Assembly: GCA_016839165.1 (NCBI GenBank)
Contig: CP069300.1
Coordinates: forward strand, 4,030,001-4,094,000
From: Bradyrhizobium sp. PSBB068
GTDB taxonomy: Bacteria > Pseudomonadota > Alphaproteobacteria > Rhizobiales > Xanthobacteraceae
Direction: 5' to 3'
Length of the DNA stretch: 64,000 bases
Below are positions 46,165 to 54,764 of this stretch, piece by piece (the first letter of the stretch is position 1; the number at the start of each line of letters is the position of its first letter). A model generated the notes under the pieces. That model ran no database searches. It saw nothing but the letters and a program-made list of their open reading frames with translations, and was not told the origin of the DNA. The position numbers and the translations under genes are program-made.

Positions 46165-47049
46165 TTACGACGAAAAATCGCGCGGCGTGAAGTCGAGGTC
46201 GAGCACCTTCCATTCGCCGTAGCGCTCCCGCGGCAGCATCGCGTAGGGCTGGCAGGTTTGCAGCGCATCGGTCGCGCTCTTGAGCAGCAGCGGCCCCTTT
46301 TCCGATGCGGTGGCCTCGATCAGCAAGGGCGACGCGGCGAGCTTGCCGTCGGGCTTCATGAACACCCGAAGCTTGATCCTGACATCATCGCCGGTGCTCA
46401 GCGTCGCCGGAAGCTTCATGCAGGTCTTCAGATGGCGACGGAATTCGGCGACCACGCTGGACCCGACGTCGGCCTGCTCGGTGGCCGCGGCGTCGAAACT
46501 GTCCTTGCCGGGACCGGGAGCGGACGGCGCCCCCGCAGGCGGCTTCACCGAGATGTCAGGCGGCAGGCCAAGCATGACGTTGTATTTGACCGACAGGTCC
46601 GGCTCGGGCTGCGCATAGGCAGGCGGTGATGCCGCCGCCTGTTGCTGGGGCATCGGCGGCGTCTGGGGTGCAGGCGGCGCGGATGGCTGCTCGGCCGCGG
46701 CAGGTGGCGGCGCCGGGCTGGGCTTGGGCGCCGGTGGCGTCAGCTGCTTCTGCGCCGCGGACTGCTGCTTCTGCGGCGCTTGCGCCGATGGTTCGGGCTT
46801 GGCCGCATCCACCGGCTTGTCGAACGAGGGCAATTGCAGTTCGGGCGTCGGCGACGGGCTCGGTACCGGATCGGGCTCGGGCTTGATCTCCGCCTTGGCG
46901 ACCTCCTGCGGCGTCACGATCTCGACCGGCACCGTGTCAGCGGCGACGGGATCGAACTGATGGACCTCCGAATAGAGGAAAATCAGCGCGAGCAGCATCA
47001 GGTGCACGAACACCGACGCCACCATATCCGCGTTTGGCCGAAACTTCAT
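46165..47049 (-). CDS. TolA/TonB-like energy transducer
   Basis: A 294-residue protein with an N-terminal anchor (MVASVFVHLMLLALIFLYSE), a long Pro/Ala/Gln-rich spacer (residues 45-150) that spans the periplasm, and a C-terminal alpha/beta domain (SSVVAEFRRHLKTCMKLPAT, then RIKLRVFMKPDGKLAASPLL). This is the plan of TonB and TolA. No ExbBD or TolQR genes are adjacent, so the partner is uncertain. It converges with the DUF599 gene. Confidence 0.85.
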   Translation of the reverse strand: MKFRPNADMVASVFVHLMLLALIFLYSEVHQFDPVAADTVPVEIVTPQEVAKAEIKPEPDPVPSPSPTPELQLPSFDKPVDAAKPEPSAQAPQKQQSAAQKQLTPPAPKPSPAPPPAAAEQPSAPPAPQTPPMPQQQAAASPPAYAQPEPDLSVKYNVMLGLPPDISVKPPAGAPSAPGPGKDSFDAAATEQADVGSSVVAEFRRHLKTCMKLPATLSTGDDVRIKLRVFMKPDGKLAASPLLIEATASEKGPLLLKSATDALQTCQPYAMLPRERYGEWKVLDLDFTPRDFSS

Positions 47050-47235
47050 CCCGCTCGATCACATCAGTGTCGTCTCCCCGCCGGCTACAATACCGGCTGG
47101 AACCCGCCTGCCTCAATCCCCCATTTCGCGGCCGAGTCCGCGGTCAGCCAGCGGGCAATAGCACGATCCGGACCGCGGCCCAGCCATTTTCCGCGAAGCA
47201 ATGCGCAGGCTAGAATCCGGTCGGCGCTCGGGCCG

Positions 47236-48021
47236 TCACCGCGCGGCCGCGCTCCCCATCGTCGAAATCTCGCGCATGTCCTCATCCGAAAGTTCGAAAT
47301 CGAAGATGTCGATATTTTCCTGGAGCCGCTCGAGCTTTGAGGTGCGCGGGATCGCCGAGACATTCTGTTGCACCAGCCAGCGCAGGCAGATTTGGGCCGC
47401 GGTCTTGCGATAGCGGTCGCCGATCCGCGCCAGCGCGCGGTCGCCCTTGACGCGCCCTTTCGCGATCGGGCTGTAGGCGACGAACGCCATGCCATGGCGT
47501 GCACAGGCCGCGATCACGTCGGCCTGCCCGAGATAGGGATGGTACTCGACCTGATCACAGGCGAGCGGTTCGGGGCACGCCGCGACCGCCTCCTCGATCT
47601 GCGCCGTGCTGAAGTTCGAGAGCCCGATGTGCCGCGCCAGCCCCGCCTGCCTGACCCGCGCCAGCGCACCGAGCGTCTCGGCAAGCGGCACGTGCGGATT
47701 GGGCCAGTGCAACAGCAACAGGTCGACCTCGGTCAAGCGCAGCCGCGCCAGGCTCTCCTTGGCGGAGCGCTCGAGATCCTTCGCCAGGAAGTGCGTGGTC
47801 CAGACCTTGGTGGTCACGAAGACATCATTGCGCTTGATGCCGGAGGCACGCAGCCCCTCGCCGACCTCACGCTCGTTGTCATAGATCTGCGCGGTGTCGA
47901 TGTGCCGGTAACCGAGGCGCAGCGCCTGCTCGACGATGCGAGCGCAGGTCCGCCCGCGCAGCTCCCATGTGCCGAGCCCGATCGCGGGGATTTTTGCGCC
48001 GTTGCCTTCGACGACATTCAT
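47236..48021 (-). CDS. Aldo/keto reductase
   Basis: A 261-residue NADPH-dependent reductase of the DkgA type. The signature GYRHIDTAQIYDNEREVGEG carries catalytic Asp and Tyr; VFVTTKVWTTHF supplies Lys, and LLLHWPNP the His. HIGLSNFSTAQIEEAV follows, and the C-terminal IPRTSKLERLQENIDIFDFE binds the nucleotide. It reduces small aldehydes or ketones in the cytosol. Its neighbours suggest no pathway. Confidence 0.95.
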   Translation of the reverse strand: MNVVEGNGAKIPAIGLGTWELRGRTCARIVEQALRLGYRHIDTAQIYDNEREVGEGLRASGIKRNDVFVTTKVWTTHFLAKDLERSAKESLARLRLTEVDLLLLHWPNPHVPLAETLGALARVRQAGLARHIGLSNFSTAQIEEAVAACPEPLACDQVEYHPYLGQADVIAACARHGMAFVAYSPIAKGRVKGDRALARIGDRYRKTAAQICLRWLVQQNVSAIPRTSKLERLQENIDIFDFELSDEDMREISTMGSAAAR

Positions 48022-48093
48022 GCGCCCATTATGCGCGCATGACGAGGAGCTGCCAACTGACCGATGAGTTCCGCGTCAGACGGTCGCGGCGGC

Positions 48094-48505
48094 CTACGGC
48101 TCCTGCCGGTAGCCGTCCGTCAATGTCCTCAGGAAGGCGATGATGTCGGCTTCATCCTGCGCAGTCATCGCAGGCTTGTCGCCCAGATGGCGCTCGAACG
48201 GCGGATCGCTGACGTCAACATTGCCGCGATATTTTTCCGGCAGATCGTTGTATTTCAGCACCGTGCCGTCGGCTGCGCGCGGATACACCTTCTCCGGTTT
48301 GGTATCGCGGAAACTATAGAAATCGAGCACCTGCCCGAGACTGGTGAAGACACCGTTATGGAAGAACACCCGGCGTGTTGCGCAAGGTCGGCGTCAGAAA
48401 CATCCCGCAATATTGCGTCTGCTCGGCAAAGCGTGGCGCGCAGCTCGCCTGGCGCAGCTTCTGCGCGACCAACTCGATGGTCGCCGCGTGGCGGCAGTCG
48501 AGGAT
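48094..48505 (-). pseudogene. MauG/cytochrome c peroxidase C-terminal fragment, frameshifted
   Basis: Two minus-strand frames each hold part of a di-heme peroxidase tail. Frame one, 48505-48356: FAEQTQYCGMFLTPTLRNT; frame two, 48369-48094: FFHNGVFTSLGQVLDFYSFR, then FERHLGDKPAMTAQDEADII. Joined, they match the end of the family, but about eight bases are missing where the TLRNTATRR-like stretch should continue into VFFHNG. The heme domains are absent. It ends next to the alpha/beta hydrolase stop. A recombination or deletion event probably removed the rest. Confidence 0.8.
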
Positions 48506-48510
48506 GCAGT

Positions 48511-49395
48511 CTAGTCCTTCATCCCCGTGATCGAAGCACTCACCGCGCGCGGATCGCGCTGCGGCCAGCGGCCGCTTTCGACCTGCGCCAGGAATTCCCC
48601 GACGATCCGGTTGTATTCGTCGGGCTCCTCGATGTTGATGGCATGGCCGCAATTCGGCATCACCGCAAGCGCGGCCGACGGGATGCTCTGCTTCATCAGG
48701 ATGCCCGGCAGCAGGCACGGCCAGTCCTCGTCACCGGTGATAATCAAGGTCGGCACATTGATGCGCTTCATCTCCTCGACCAGCGTGTAGAGCGAGGGCC
48801 GCTCCTTCTGCACGCCCTGCTGCGTATTGGCCGATCCCACCGCCGAGTGCCCGGCCAGCATCGCCTTGAACTCGGCGTGTCCGCGCGGATCCTTGTTCTC
48901 GTACTGCACGCGCGTCGGCCCGTAGGCGTAGCGCTCGGCGAAGGCCGGCATACCCTCCTTGCGGATCACGCCCGCGATCACATCGGCCTCAGCGCGAAAC
49001 GTTTCGCGCTTGTCGAGCTCGGCGCCGTAGCCGCAGCCCCCGATGCACAACGACAGCGCGCGCGACGGATGGCGGATGCCAAAATGCAGGGTCGCGAAGC
49101 CGCCCATCGACAGGCCGACGATATGCGCCTTGGGCGCACCGATGTGATCGAGCACCGCGAGGATATCGTCGGCGGCGCGCGCCTGCGAATAGGACGAGAC
49201 CTGCTCGGGTACATCCGACGGCGGAAAGCCGCGCGCATTGTAGGCGATGGTGCGGAAGCGCTTGCCGAAATGCCGCAGCTGCGGCTCGTAGCTGCGCAGA
49301 TCACCGGCGAATTCATGGACCAGGATCACCGGATGACCGGATCCGGTCTCCTCGAAATAGAGCCGTACGCCATCGTCGGTCGTCGCATAGGGCAT
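48511..49395 (-). CDS. Alpha/beta hydrolase, last gene of the hydantoinase-type operon
   Basis: A 294-residue cytoplasmic enzyme. MPYATTDDGVRLYFEETGSG, VILVHEFAGDLRSYEPQLRH, the nucleophile elbow GLSMGG (AHIVGLSMGGFATLHFGIRH) and a late LIITGDEDWPCLLPG with GHAINIEEPDEYN give the full Ser-Asp-His layout. It lies 29 bases downstream of the dihydropyrimidinase-like gene. It might open or deformylate a product of the amidohydrolase, as NicD does in nicotinate breakdown, but that is inference only. Confidence 0.9.
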   Translation of the reverse strand: MPYATTDDGVRLYFEETGSGHPVILVHEFAGDLRSYEPQLRHFGKRFRTIAYNARGFPPSDVPEQVSSYSQARAADDILAVLDHIGAPKAHIVGLSMGGFATLHFGIRHPSRALSLCIGGCGYGAELDKRETFRAEADVIAGVIRKEGMPAFAERYAYGPTRVQYENKDPRGHAEFKAMLAGHSAVGSANTQQGVQKERPSLYTLVEEMKRINVPTLIITGDEDWPCLLPGILMKQSIPSAALAVMPNCGHAINIEEPDEYNRIVGEFLAQVESGRWPQRDPRAVSASITGMKD

Positions 49396-49424
49396 GGTGG
49401 TCTCCTGCCTTCTTGGTTCGCGGG

Positions 49425-50837
49425 TTATGGGATGGTCGCGGCTCCCGGTGGTTTCGAACGCGGCAGGTAGGTGCCATGCTCCTTGCCGCCGACAAGGGTG
49501 CCGTCCTCGACGACCACCTTGCCGCGCACCATGGTCAGCACCGGCCAGCCGGTCACTTCGAGGCCTTCATAGGGTGTGTAGTCCGCGCCGTCATGGATCA
49601 GCTCATGGCGGATCGTCACCTTGCGCTTGGGATCCCACAGCGCGATGTCGGCATCCGAGCCGACCGCGATCGTCCCCTTGCGCGGATACAGGCCGTAGAT
49701 CTTGGCGTGGTTGGTGGCGCTGAAGGCGACGAAGCTGTTGAGATCGATGCGGCCCTTCACCACGCCTTCGGAGAACAGGATCGGCAGCCGCGTCGCGACG
49801 CCGGGGATTCCGTTCGGCACCCAGCGGAAACTGGTGCGGCCCTTCGGTGCGAGCTTGCCTTGCGGATCGTCGTAGCGGAACGGGCAATGGTCCGACGAGA
49901 ACACCGAGAACACCTTCTGCTGCAGGCCTTCCCAGCACGCCTGCTGGCTGGCGATATCGCGCGGCGGCGGCGAGCAGACATATTTGGCGCCTTCCATGTT
50001 GAGCTGGTCGAGGTCCTTCTCGGTCAGCATCAGGTATTGTGGACAGGTCTCGCCCATCACCCGGAGCCCGCGCTGCTGCGCGCGCCGGATCTCGTCCATC
50101 GCCTCACGGTTCGAAACATGCACGATCATGATCGGCACATCGACGAGCTCGGACAGCGAGATGGCACGGTGGGTGGCTTCGCGCTCGACCGGGATCGGTC
50201 GCGACGTGGCGTGGAAGCGCGGCGCGGTGTTGCCGGCGCGCTCCAGCCGGTCAGTCAGGAAGCGGATCGCGTCGAAGTTTTCGGCATGGACCATCAGCAT
50301 CGCGCCGGTCTCGCGCGCCACCGCCATGGTCTCGAGCAGCTCGCGATCCGACAGTGCGAGCCCCTCATAGGTCATGAAGACCTTGAGCGAGGTGTAGCCG
50401 TCCTCGACCAGCGCCGGCAGCTCCTGACCCAGCACGTGCTCGGTCGGATCCGTGACGATGAGATGGAAGGCGACGTCGACATGGCATTCGCCGTCCGCCA
50501 GCGAATGATAATGCTTCAGCGCCTCGCGCAGTGTCTGGCCCTTCTCCTGCAGGCAGAACGGCAGCACCGTGGTGTTGCCGCCGAACGCCGCCGAGCGGGT
50601 GCCGGAGGCAAAGCCATCGGCCATCACGATGCCGTCGCCGGACGGCTGGGCGAAATGGACGTGGCTGTCGATGCCGCCGGGCAGCACCAGCCGGTCGGTC
50701 GCGTCGATGATGGCAGTCGCATCGCCGAGATCATGCCCGAGCGCGGCGATCTTGCCGTCGCGGATGCCGACGTCGCAGGCAAAGGTGTCGGCGGCGGTGA
50801 CGACCGTGCCGCCGCGGATGATGATGTCGAAGGACAT
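49425..50837 (-). CDS. hydA: Dihydropyrimidinase/hydantoinase-like cyclic amidohydrolase
   Basis: A 470-residue amidohydrolase with the binuclear metal centre: GGIDSHVHFAQP (HxH), SLKVFMTYEG (carboxylated Lys), VHAEN and IVHVSNREAM (His), and FSSDHCPFRY (Asp). These match D-hydantoinase/dihydropyrimidinase, which opens cyclic ureides such as dihydrouracil or 5-substituted hydantoins. The start codon overlaps the racemase stop by one base. No carbamoyl amidase gene follows, unlike classical hydantoin operons, so the actual ring substrate is open. Confidence 0.93.
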   Translation of the reverse strand: MSFDIIIRGGTVVTAADTFACDVGIRDGKIAALGHDLGDATAIIDATDRLVLPGGIDSHVHFAQPSGDGIVMADGFASGTRSAAFGGNTTVLPFCLQEKGQTLREALKHYHSLADGECHVDVAFHLIVTDPTEHVLGQELPALVEDGYTSLKVFMTYEGLALSDRELLETMAVARETGAMLMVHAENFDAIRFLTDRLERAGNTAPRFHATSRPIPVEREATHRAISLSELVDVPIMIVHVSNREAMDEIRRAQQRGLRVMGETCPQYLMLTEKDLDQLNMEGAKYVCSPPPRDIASQQACWEGLQQKVFSVFSSDHCPFRYDDPQGKLAPKGRTSFRWVPNGIPGVATRLPILFSEGVVKGRIDLNSFVAFSATNHAKIYGLYPRKGTIAVGSDADIALWDPKRKVTIRHELIHDGADYTPYEGLEVTGWPVLTMVRGKVVVEDGTLVGGKEHGTYLPRSKPPGAATIP

Positions 50838-51601
50838 CAGCTTGTCCCCTCTTTCGGTGAGCGATGTTCGATGATGGCGGCAAGCGGCGCGGCCAGCCCG
50901 CGCGTCGGCTTCGGGTCGGGCCGGCGGAAGGTGCCGGCGACCGCCTTGCGCGGTTTGAGCATGGCGAGCGTCTCCGCCTGACGCACGGCGGCCGCGACGG
51001 GATCAACGACGGGCACCGGAATACGGTCGCGCACTTTCGCCGCGAGCCCGGCAAGCGGCGCGCCGGACAGGATGACGACATCGGCGCCGTCCTGTTCGAC
51101 CGCCTGGTTGGCGAGCGCGACCAGCAGCTCTTCCTTCTCGGCCTGCACTTCCGAGATCGAGCGGAAGCTGCCGTCGAGCGCGCGGATGCCGGCACAGCGT
51201 CCGGCGAGCCCGTGCATGGCGACGCATTCCTCGTACCAGGGCGCCAGTGCGCCGGCGAAGGTCACGATCGCAAACCGCCGGCCGAGCATGCAGGCGGTCA
51301 GCATTGCGGCCTCGGCCAATCCGACGACCGGAAACGCGAACAACTCGCGCGCGCCGAACAGGCCGGGATCGCCGAACGCGGCGATCACGGCGGCATCGAA
51401 GCCGGGACCGGCCTCGGCCAGCATTTCCAGCGCGATCGCGCCGCCGATCTGCGCCTCGGCGCGGGTCGCGATATAGGGCACGCCGCGCGCGGCGGTCATC
51501 GGCACCAGCTCAGTGCCGTCCGACGCCACCCCGCTGCCGGCGGCATGCAGCAGATCGGTCACATCCGCCGTCGTGTTGGGATTGAGCAGCAGGATCTTCA
51601 T
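50837..51601 (-). CDS. Asp/Glu/hydantoin racemase family protein
   Basis: A 254-residue racemase. MKILLLNPNTTADVTDLLHA opens the fold, then AAVIAAFGDPGLFGARELFA and VVILSGAPLAGLAAKVRDRI. Usual catalytic cysteines sit near CG(D/S)P and SGCA-type motifs; here the equivalents read AAFGDP and LSGAP, without cysteine. It may therefore not racemise by the usual two-base mechanism. The stop overlaps the hydA start by one base (TGATG), and the gene start overlaps the GntR stop by four. Confidence 0.88.
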   Translation of the reverse strand: MKILLLNPNTTADVTDLLHAAGSGVASDGTELVPMTAARGVPYIATRAEAQIGGAIALEMLAEAGPGFDAAVIAAFGDPGLFGARELFAFPVVGLAEAAMLTACMLGRRFAIVTFAGALAPWYEECVAMHGLAGRCAGIRALDGSFRSISEVQAEKEELLVALANQAVEQDGADVVILSGAPLAGLAAKVRDRIPVPVVDPVAAAVRQAETLAMLKPRKAVAGTFRRPDPKPTRGLAAPLAAIIEHRSPKEGTS

Positions 51602-52419
51602 GGCGCAACTTTCTTCGTCTTGCGGCTGCGCGGCGTGGCGGAAAGGTGCGCGACTGCGGCGTCATCTGCTCTGCCATCCAGCGTCTCGGCGACGATCTCG
51701 CCGGTGCGGCGCACATGGTGGGCCAGGATCTGCCCGGCGCGGGCCGCATCGCGCGCCTTGAGTGCGGCCAGGATTTCCTGGTGCTCGCGCACCGATTCAT
51801 CCCAGCGCCCGAGCACCGAGAGCGCGAAGAACCGCGCGCGCTCGGCCCGCGCCAGCAGCGCCTCGTGGGTCGCCTTCAGCACCGCGTTGCGGGCGAAGCC
51901 GACGATCGCCGAATGGATCTGCTGGTTGATTTGAAAATAGTCGCGCAGCTCGCCGCGGCCGTGATGCCACTCGATCTTGTCCTGCAGCGCTTCGAGCCGT
52001 TCGAAATCGGTCTCCTCCATCCGCAGCGCCGCGAGCTCGGCGGCGCAGCGCTCGATGCCGCTGACGGCCTCGAACAATTCGGTCAGCTCGGCGCGGCGGA
52101 ACGGCGTGATCACGGCGCTGTGGTTGAGCCGGAGCTCGACCAGGCCCTCGTTCGCCAACTGCTTCAGCGCTTCGCGCAACGGGGTGCGCGAAATGCCGAG
52201 CGCGTCGGACAAATCAGCCTCGCCCAGCGATTGTCCCGGCGCCAGCTCGCCGCGCACGATCATGGCACGCAGCCGCGCCGCCGCCTGCTCGTGCAGTCCG
52301 ACCCGCGGCACGCGCAGCCGCCGCCGTTGCAGCGTCGTCATCGCACGCTTCGGTTCCTTGCTGCGTCTGGTCGGCTTGGTCTTGGCTTTAGTCTTGGCTC
52401 TAGTCTTGGCTTCAGTCAC
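51598..52419 (-). CDS. GntR family regulator with FCD domain
   Basis: A 273-residue regulator. A Lys/Thr-rich disordered head (residues 2-27) precedes the winged helix: LHEQAAARLRAMIVRGELAP, then LSDALGISRTPLREALKQLA. The FCD ligand domain follows with metal-site histidines (HHGRGELRDYFQINQQIHSA, then SVREHQEILAALKARDAARA). GTG start overlaps the isomerase stop (GTGA), and its stop overlaps the racemase start (ATGA), so it is translated within the operon it presumably represses. Confidence 0.92.
   Translation of the reverse strand: MTEAKTRAKTKAKTKPTRRSKEPKRAMTTLQRRRLRVPRVGLHEQAAARLRAMIVRGELAPGQSLGEADLSDALGISRTPLREALKQLANEGLVELRLNHSAVITPFRRAELTELFEAVSGIERCAAELAALRMEETDFERLEALQDKIEWHHGRGELRDYFQINQQIHSAIVGFARNAVLKATHEALLARAERARFFALSVLGRWDESVREHQEILAALKARDAARAGQILAHHVRRTGEIVAETLDGRADDAAVAHLSATPRSRKTKKVAP
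52379..52417. repeat. Three 12-base tandem repeats in the GntR gene
   Basis: GTCTTGGCTTTA, GTCTTGGCTCTA and GTCTTGGCTTCA at 52379, 52391 and 52403, followed by GTC. On the coding strand they encode repeated AKT(R/K) blocks of the basic head of the GntR protein. Such coding microsatellites can change length by slippage. Confidence 0.8.
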
Positions 52420-53198
52420 CGCTCGCCTTCGTCGTCGTCATTATGTTCGGGGATAGCAGTCACTGCGCGCAGATCGGGATTGGTGAACAGGCTGCCCCAG
52501 CCGTGCACGCGTGACGGATCGCAGCCGGTCGCCGTGAGGCACGCCCACAGCGTCACCGCGATCGAATCCAGCACCGGCACGCCGAACCCGCGCTCCAGCC
52601 GTTCGGCGGCGCCGGCGCCGCGCATGTTGGTGCAGAGCACCACTGCCGCGTCGCAGCCGTCGCGCACCACCTCTTCGATCAGCGCCGCCACCTCGGCTTC
52701 GCTGACCTCGGCAAAGGAGAAATTGTCCTGCAGCGACAAATGGCGCTCGGCAAAGCAATTGAGCCCTTCCGAGTTCCAGTTGGCGATGATCTTGTCCTGC
52801 ACATCCCGGCGATACGGCGTCACCAGCCCTATGCGTCCGGCACCGATCCGCCGCAGCAGGTCGCGATAGGCCAGCACCGTGGTGCAGGCCTTGATCCCTG
52901 TTGCCGCGGTGATCTGCTCGCACAGGCTTTCGTCGCGATCGAAGCCGAGCCAGCTTGCCGAGGTGCCGTTCCAGGCGATCACGTCGACCTTGGCATGCGC
53001 CAGCAATTCTGCTGCGCGCAAAATCTCGCTGGCGTCGAACTGGCGCAGCGCCTGCTCCGACAGCGCGATCTCCGTCACCTTGAAGCGCGAGAAATGCGCC
53101 GAGACGCCGTCGATCCCGGCCAGCATCGCGCAGGTGATCGGCTCGAGTGCGGTATTCGACGACGGCGTCAGCATGCCGAGCCGGACGGGACGTGTCAT
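52416..53198 (-). CDS. Maleate isomerase-like protein (Asp/Glu racemase superfamily)
   Basis: A 260-residue protein: MLTPSSNTALEPITCAMLAG, then DVIAWNGTSASWLGFD, TVLAYRDLLRRIGAGRIGLV and AAVVLCTNMRGAGAAERLER. It resembles maleate cis-trans isomerases and arylmalonate decarboxylase-like enzymes. Maleate isomerases use two cysteines; C189 (LCTNM) is present, but the first site has WNGTS (78-80) with no cysteine. The reaction is therefore uncertain. It is the second gene of the operon, 55 bases after the MFS carrier. Confidence 0.85.
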   Translation of the reverse strand: MTRPVRLGMLTPSSNTALEPITCAMLAGIDGVSAHFSRFKVTEIALSEQALRQFDASEILRAAELLAHAKVDVIAWNGTSASWLGFDRDESLCEQITAATGIKACTTVLAYRDLLRRIGAGRIGLVTPYRRDVQDKIIANWNSEGLNCFAERHLSLQDNFSFAEVSEAEVAALIEEVVRDGCDAAVVLCTNMRGAGAAERLERGFGVPVLDSIAVTLWACLTATGCDPSRVHGWGSLFTNPDLRAVTAIPEHNDDDEGER

Positions 53199-53253
53199 TC
53201 GCGAGGCCTCATCAACCGGCCGAACCCCTCACGGGCTCGGCCGCGCTTCGATT

Positions 53254-54558
53254 CTAGACCGGGAGCTTGCGGCTGTAATCGATCAGGGTCGAGCAGATCA
53301 ACAGCGCAATGCCCGCGGCGGCGAAATACATCAGGGCCAGGAAGTACGAACCAGTGGCCTGCACGATGAAGCCGACGATCAGCGGCGTCGTGATGCCGGC
53401 GATGTTGCCGCCGAGATTCATGCAGCCGCCGAGGAAGCCGGACTTGCCGCGGCCCGCGAGCGCCGAGGGGATCGCCCAGTACATGCCGCACCAGCGCAGG
53501 AAGAACAGCGTCGTCGACAGCAGCACCACCACCGCAACCGCATTGGTGACGTAGGCGACGAGGAAGATCGACACCGTCGCCATGATCGCCGCGATGCCGA
53601 ACAGGGTGCGGAACACGGTGTTGGGCGCCCCGCCCCGTTCCCGCCAGGTATCGCCGATCCAGCCGCCGACCAGTTCGCCGACGAAACCCGCGAAGAAGAT
53701 GATGAACGAGGCACCGCCGAGCGCCTTGATGTCGAAGCCGTGCACCTTGAACAGATAGGTCGGCATCCAGGTCAACAGCCCGTAGAAGGTGGTGTTGAAG
53801 AACATCCAGCCGAGGCACATGCACCACACCGAGCGGAAGCGGAAATAGGCCATCCAGCTCGCGCCGGACGGCGGCGGCGTCGCGGCGTCCTCGATCGCAT
53901 GGGCTTCCTCGAGATAGCGCGCCTCGGCTTCATTGACCGAGGGATGCTCGCGCGGCACGTTGCGGATGTAGTACCAGGCCCACAGCCCGCACAGCATGGT
54001 GCCGATGCCGGCGACGACGAAGGCGACACGCCAGGAGCTGAACGCCGCCATCAGCCAGGCGATCACGATCGAGCCGAGCGCAGCGCCAAGCGGAGCGCCG
54101 CCGTCGAGCAAGGTCGCGCCGCGGCCGCGTTCGGTCTGCGTCATCCAGATCGCGTTGAGCTTGCCGCCCGCCGGATAGATCGGCGCTTCCGACGCGCCGA
54201 GCCCGAGCCGGGTCATGAGCAGCAGCATCCAGCTGGTGGACAGCGCCGCCAGCGCCTGGAAGAAGCCCCAGAACAATGTCGCAAGGGCGATCACGATGCG
54301 CGGCTTGAAGCGGTCGGCGAGCATGCCGCCCGGCACCTGCATCAGCGCGTAGGTCCAGAAGAACGAGCTCAGGATCAGCCCCTGCATCGCCGGGTCGATG
54401 TCGAACTCCTTGGCGATGACCGGCATCGCGACCGACAGCGAGGCGCGATCGATATAGTTGATCGAGATCAGGAACAGCATCAGCAGGAAGATCTTCCAGC
54501 GCACGCCACTCGGCTTCGCCGTATCTGCCATTGCGATGGTGGACACCTGATCGCTCAT
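53254..54558 (-). CDS. MFS transporter, anion:cation symporter (ACS) type, first gene of operon
   Basis: A 434-residue carrier of the ACS group. TM1 reads FLLMLFLISINYIDRASLSV with the family's NYIDR motif; then TYALMQVPGGMLADRFKPR and GLGASEAPIYPAGGKLNAIW. ACS members import organic acids such as hexuronates, phthalate, nicotinate or tartrate. As the first gene of a catabolic operon it probably imports the substrate. The promoter lies in an AT-rich region upstream. Confidence 0.92.
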   Translation of the reverse strand: MSDQVSTIAMADTAKPSGVRWKIFLLMLFLISINYIDRASLSVAMPVIAKEFDIDPAMQGLILSSFFWTYALMQVPGGMLADRFKPRIVIALATLFWGFFQALAALSTSWMLLLMTRLGLGASEAPIYPAGGKLNAIWMTQTERGRGATLLDGGAPLGAALGSIVIAWLMAAFSSWRVAFVVAGIGTMLCGLWAWYYIRNVPREHPSVNEAEARYLEEAHAIEDAATPPPSGASWMAYFRFRSVWCMCLGWMFFNTTFYGLLTWMPTYLFKVHGFDIKALGGASFIIFFAGFVGELVGGWIGDTWRERGGAPNTVFRTLFGIAAIMATVSIFLVAYVTNAVAVVVLLSTTLFFLRWCGMYWAIPSALAGRGKSGFLGGCMNLGGNIAGITTPLIVGFIVQATGSYFLALMYFAAAGIALLICSTLIDYSRKLPV

Positions 54559-54659
54559 TGCTCGCTCCTCTGCCGGCAGATTTGTTTTTTGCCCCTGGCG
54601 TGCCCCTCGTCATCGAAGGTCATCGGCCTCTCCTGCCCCGCGGGAAGTCTGCTTCAAGG

Positions 54660-54760
54660 AGGTCGAGGCGACAAGCACATTTTGTATTCTGCATGCAATC
54701 TTTATCAATATACTGATTATATTAAATTTTTTACAGAAAATACATCACAATTGGTCAGCG
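54660..54760 (-). promoter_or_regulatory. AT-rich promoter region of the MFS-hydantoinase operon
   Basis: Far below the GC content of its surroundings (for example ATTATATTAAATTTTTTACA around 54716-54735). On the minus strand TTGATA and TACAAA, 16 bases apart (complement of about 54680-54710), could be -35 and -10. The 8-base palindrome TGCATGCA (54690-54697) lies between them, a suitable place for the GntR protein. The stretch 54559-54764 has no other gene. Confidence 0.5.
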
Positions 54761-54764
54761 TCTG

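Noticed and set aside
52379..52417. Possible CRISPR-like direct repeats
   Set aside because: Units are contiguous, only 12 bases long, and lie in frame in the GntR gene.
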